From DTU018 sp964618175 (GTDB taxonomy: Bacteria; Bacillota; Syntrophomonadia; Syntrophomonadales; Syntrophomonadaceae), in the NCBI GenBank assembly GCA_964618175.1, contig CAZTZX010000095.1:1-6931 (forward strand): 6,931 nt of DNA, written 5' to 3'. The position numbers and the translations under genes are program-made. The notes under the pieces are model-generated. The model did no database searches and had not been told where the DNA came from. It saw nothing but the letters and a program-made list of their open reading frames with translations. Below, piece after piece: positions 6,327 to 6,931 of the stretch (its first letter is position 1; each line of letters begins with the position of its first letter).

Positions 6327-6332
6327 CTCTTT
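6322..6332 (-). promoter_or_regulatory. Ribosome binding site that conflicts with the GTG start
   Basis: Minus-strand AAAGAGGTGAT differs by one base from AAGGAGGTGAT, the full anti-Shine-Dalgarno complement. The only conventional start codon, GTG 6326-6324, lies inside it. The AGAGG core ends 8 bases before an in-frame CTG at 6317-6315. Confidence 0.55.
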
Positions 6333-6352
6333 CCAAAGTGTTAATTTTCCTT

Positions 6353-6381
6353 ATTGTAACATGTAGAGGGGATTATGACAT
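6353..6381 (-). promoter_or_regulatory. Candidate sigma-A promoter of the small unknown gene
   Basis: Minus strand: -35 ATGTCA (6381-6376, 4 of 6), a 17-base spacer, -10 TACAAT (6358-6353, 5 of 6). The start of transcription would lie about 20 bases before GTG 6326. Confidence 0.4.
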
Positions 6382-6392
6382 CGCAAATGCGA
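6381..6392. promoter_or_regulatory. TCGCAAATGCGA dyad between divergent genes
   Basis: Perfect 5-bp arms TCGCA and TGCGA around AA, touching the -35 end of the minus-strand promoter and lying upstream of the plus-strand membrane gene. It could be an operator for either gene. No known regulator is assigned. Confidence 0.35.
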
Positions 6393-6419
6393 ATAATGAG
6401 AAAATTATAGTAAATTGGC

Positions 6420-6445
6420 TAAAAACTGCAGTAATATGACGAAAT
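6420..6445 (+). promoter_or_regulatory. Possible sigma-28 (SigD) type promoter upstream of the membrane gene
   Basis: TAAA (6420-6423), 14 bases, then GACGAAAT (6438-6445), 6 of 8 to GCCGATAT. A second candidate nearer the gene is TAAA (6498-6501), 16 bases, GTAGATAG (6518-6525), 5 of 8. Sigma-28 controls motility and chemotaxis genes, which would fit a chemoreceptor. Both matches are weak. Confidence 0.3.
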
Positions 6446-6554
6446 TAAATGATGTCTTAGTGCAGGTTTTATCTCTGTGACGTCGAATAACTGGAAATAA
6501 ACAGCAGAAATGTCTGCGTAGATAGAAAAGGTCTTTAAATTAGGGGGGAGACAA

Positions 6555-6931
6555 TTGAATAATTCTATTTTGGCCAAACATGAGAGGCGGGTAAACCAAA
6601 ATGTTGGCACGGCTGTTGTCGTAGCGGCCTTACTGTTCTTTGTACTGCTGCTTCTGGTTAAGCAGGTAGGATATCAGCGCTGCTCCGTGCTGCTTTACGC
6701 TGCTATAATCGGCTTCTTTTTTAGATTTTTGCATAACTCGCGCTATGCTTATCTTAGTAAGTATCTGTATGCTTTAATTTATGCGGCCGCCATACAAGGA
6801 CTGTATATAGCTCTGGGGACTTCGGGAGTCGGCGTAGTATTTGCTTACTTTTTAGGCTTGGTCATTGTCGCCATGTATTTCGATCGCTCCGTAGTGTTGT
6901 TTTACGGGCTTATCGTTTTGATAATGAATGC
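6555..6931 (+). CDS. N-terminal membrane part of a probable signalling protein (chemoreceptor-like), cut by window end
   Basis: From TTG at 6555 the frame stays open for 125 codons to the edge. GGGGGGAG at 6543-6550 is the ribosome site, 4 bases upstream. A short basic N-terminus (AKHERRVNQN, 7-16) precedes about five hydrophobic helices with short loops: near 17-35, 43-59, 68-87, 91-108 and 111 onward. There is no signal peptide with a large extracellular domain. Compact multi-helix N-termini with wording like the AYFLGLVIVAMYFDRSVVLFYG segment (97-118) occur, from memory, in clostridial methyl-accepting chemotaxis proteins and some GGDEF proteins. The output domain lies beyond the window, so this assignment is tentative; the multi-pass membrane nature is clear. 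It is transcribed divergently from the small unknown gene. Confidence 0.7.
   Translation, partial: MNNSILAKHERRVNQNVGTAVVVAALLFFVLLLLVKQVGYQRCSVLLYAAIIGFFFRFLHNSRYAYLSKYLYALIYAAAIQGLYIALGTSGVGVVFAYFLGLVIVAMYFDRSVVLFYGLIVLIMN

Noticed and set aside
6419..6610. Minus-strand 63-codon frame
   Set aside because: It overlaps the start and ribosome site of the plus-strand membrane gene and shows no ribosome site or recognisable domain.

Overview
The window looks like a low-to-mid GC Firmicute, probably a syntrophic or otherwise anaerobic fatty-acid-using member of the Clostridia (Syntrophomonas-like). This is inferred from strong AGGAGG-type ribosome sites, TTG and GTG starts, sigma-A-like promoters with A/T-rich spacers, U-tract terminators, and an oxygen-sensitive Fe-S flavoenzyme beside a long-chain acyl-CoA synthetase. 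Species cannot be settled from the sequence alone. A run of exactly 100 Ns shows that this is a draft scaffold.

Layout. Bases 1-135 hold a perfect 29-base palindrome and the leader of the first gene. Bases 136-2076 (+) encode a three-domain Old Yellow Enzyme/4Fe-4S/FAD-NAD(P)H reductase of the 2-enoate/2,4-dienoyl-CoA reductase type, followed by a good intrinsic terminator. Bases 2179-2406 form a 228-bp non-coding insertion with imperfect terminal inverted repeats and a 5-bp GTATC direct repeat on each side, so it is MITE-like. Bases 2420-3862 (-) encode an amidase-signature hydrolase whose Lys-Ser-Ser spacing equals that of fatty acid amide hydrolase. It has its own promoter and a dyad over the -35 box. 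Bases 3988-4020 are a terminator for the next gene, a long-chain acyl-CoA synthetase (4041-5741, -), interrupted by the N gap. A small unrecognised protein (5907-6326, -) follows. A divergent gene starting at TTG 6555 (+) runs off the right edge and encodes a multi-pass membrane region that looks like the sensor part of a chemotaxis or signalling protein.

How the genes could fit together (inference). The amidase could release fatty acids from amides, the synthetase could activate them to acyl-CoA, and the reductase could saturate enoyl or dienoyl intermediates. The three genes are separately promoted and terminated, so this is at most a functional neighbourhood, not one operon.

The less ordinary content is between the genes: one repeat family (core GCAAGTC..GGGAC) occurs in the first three intergenic regions, once as a perfect palindrome and once as the two ends of the 228-bp element.
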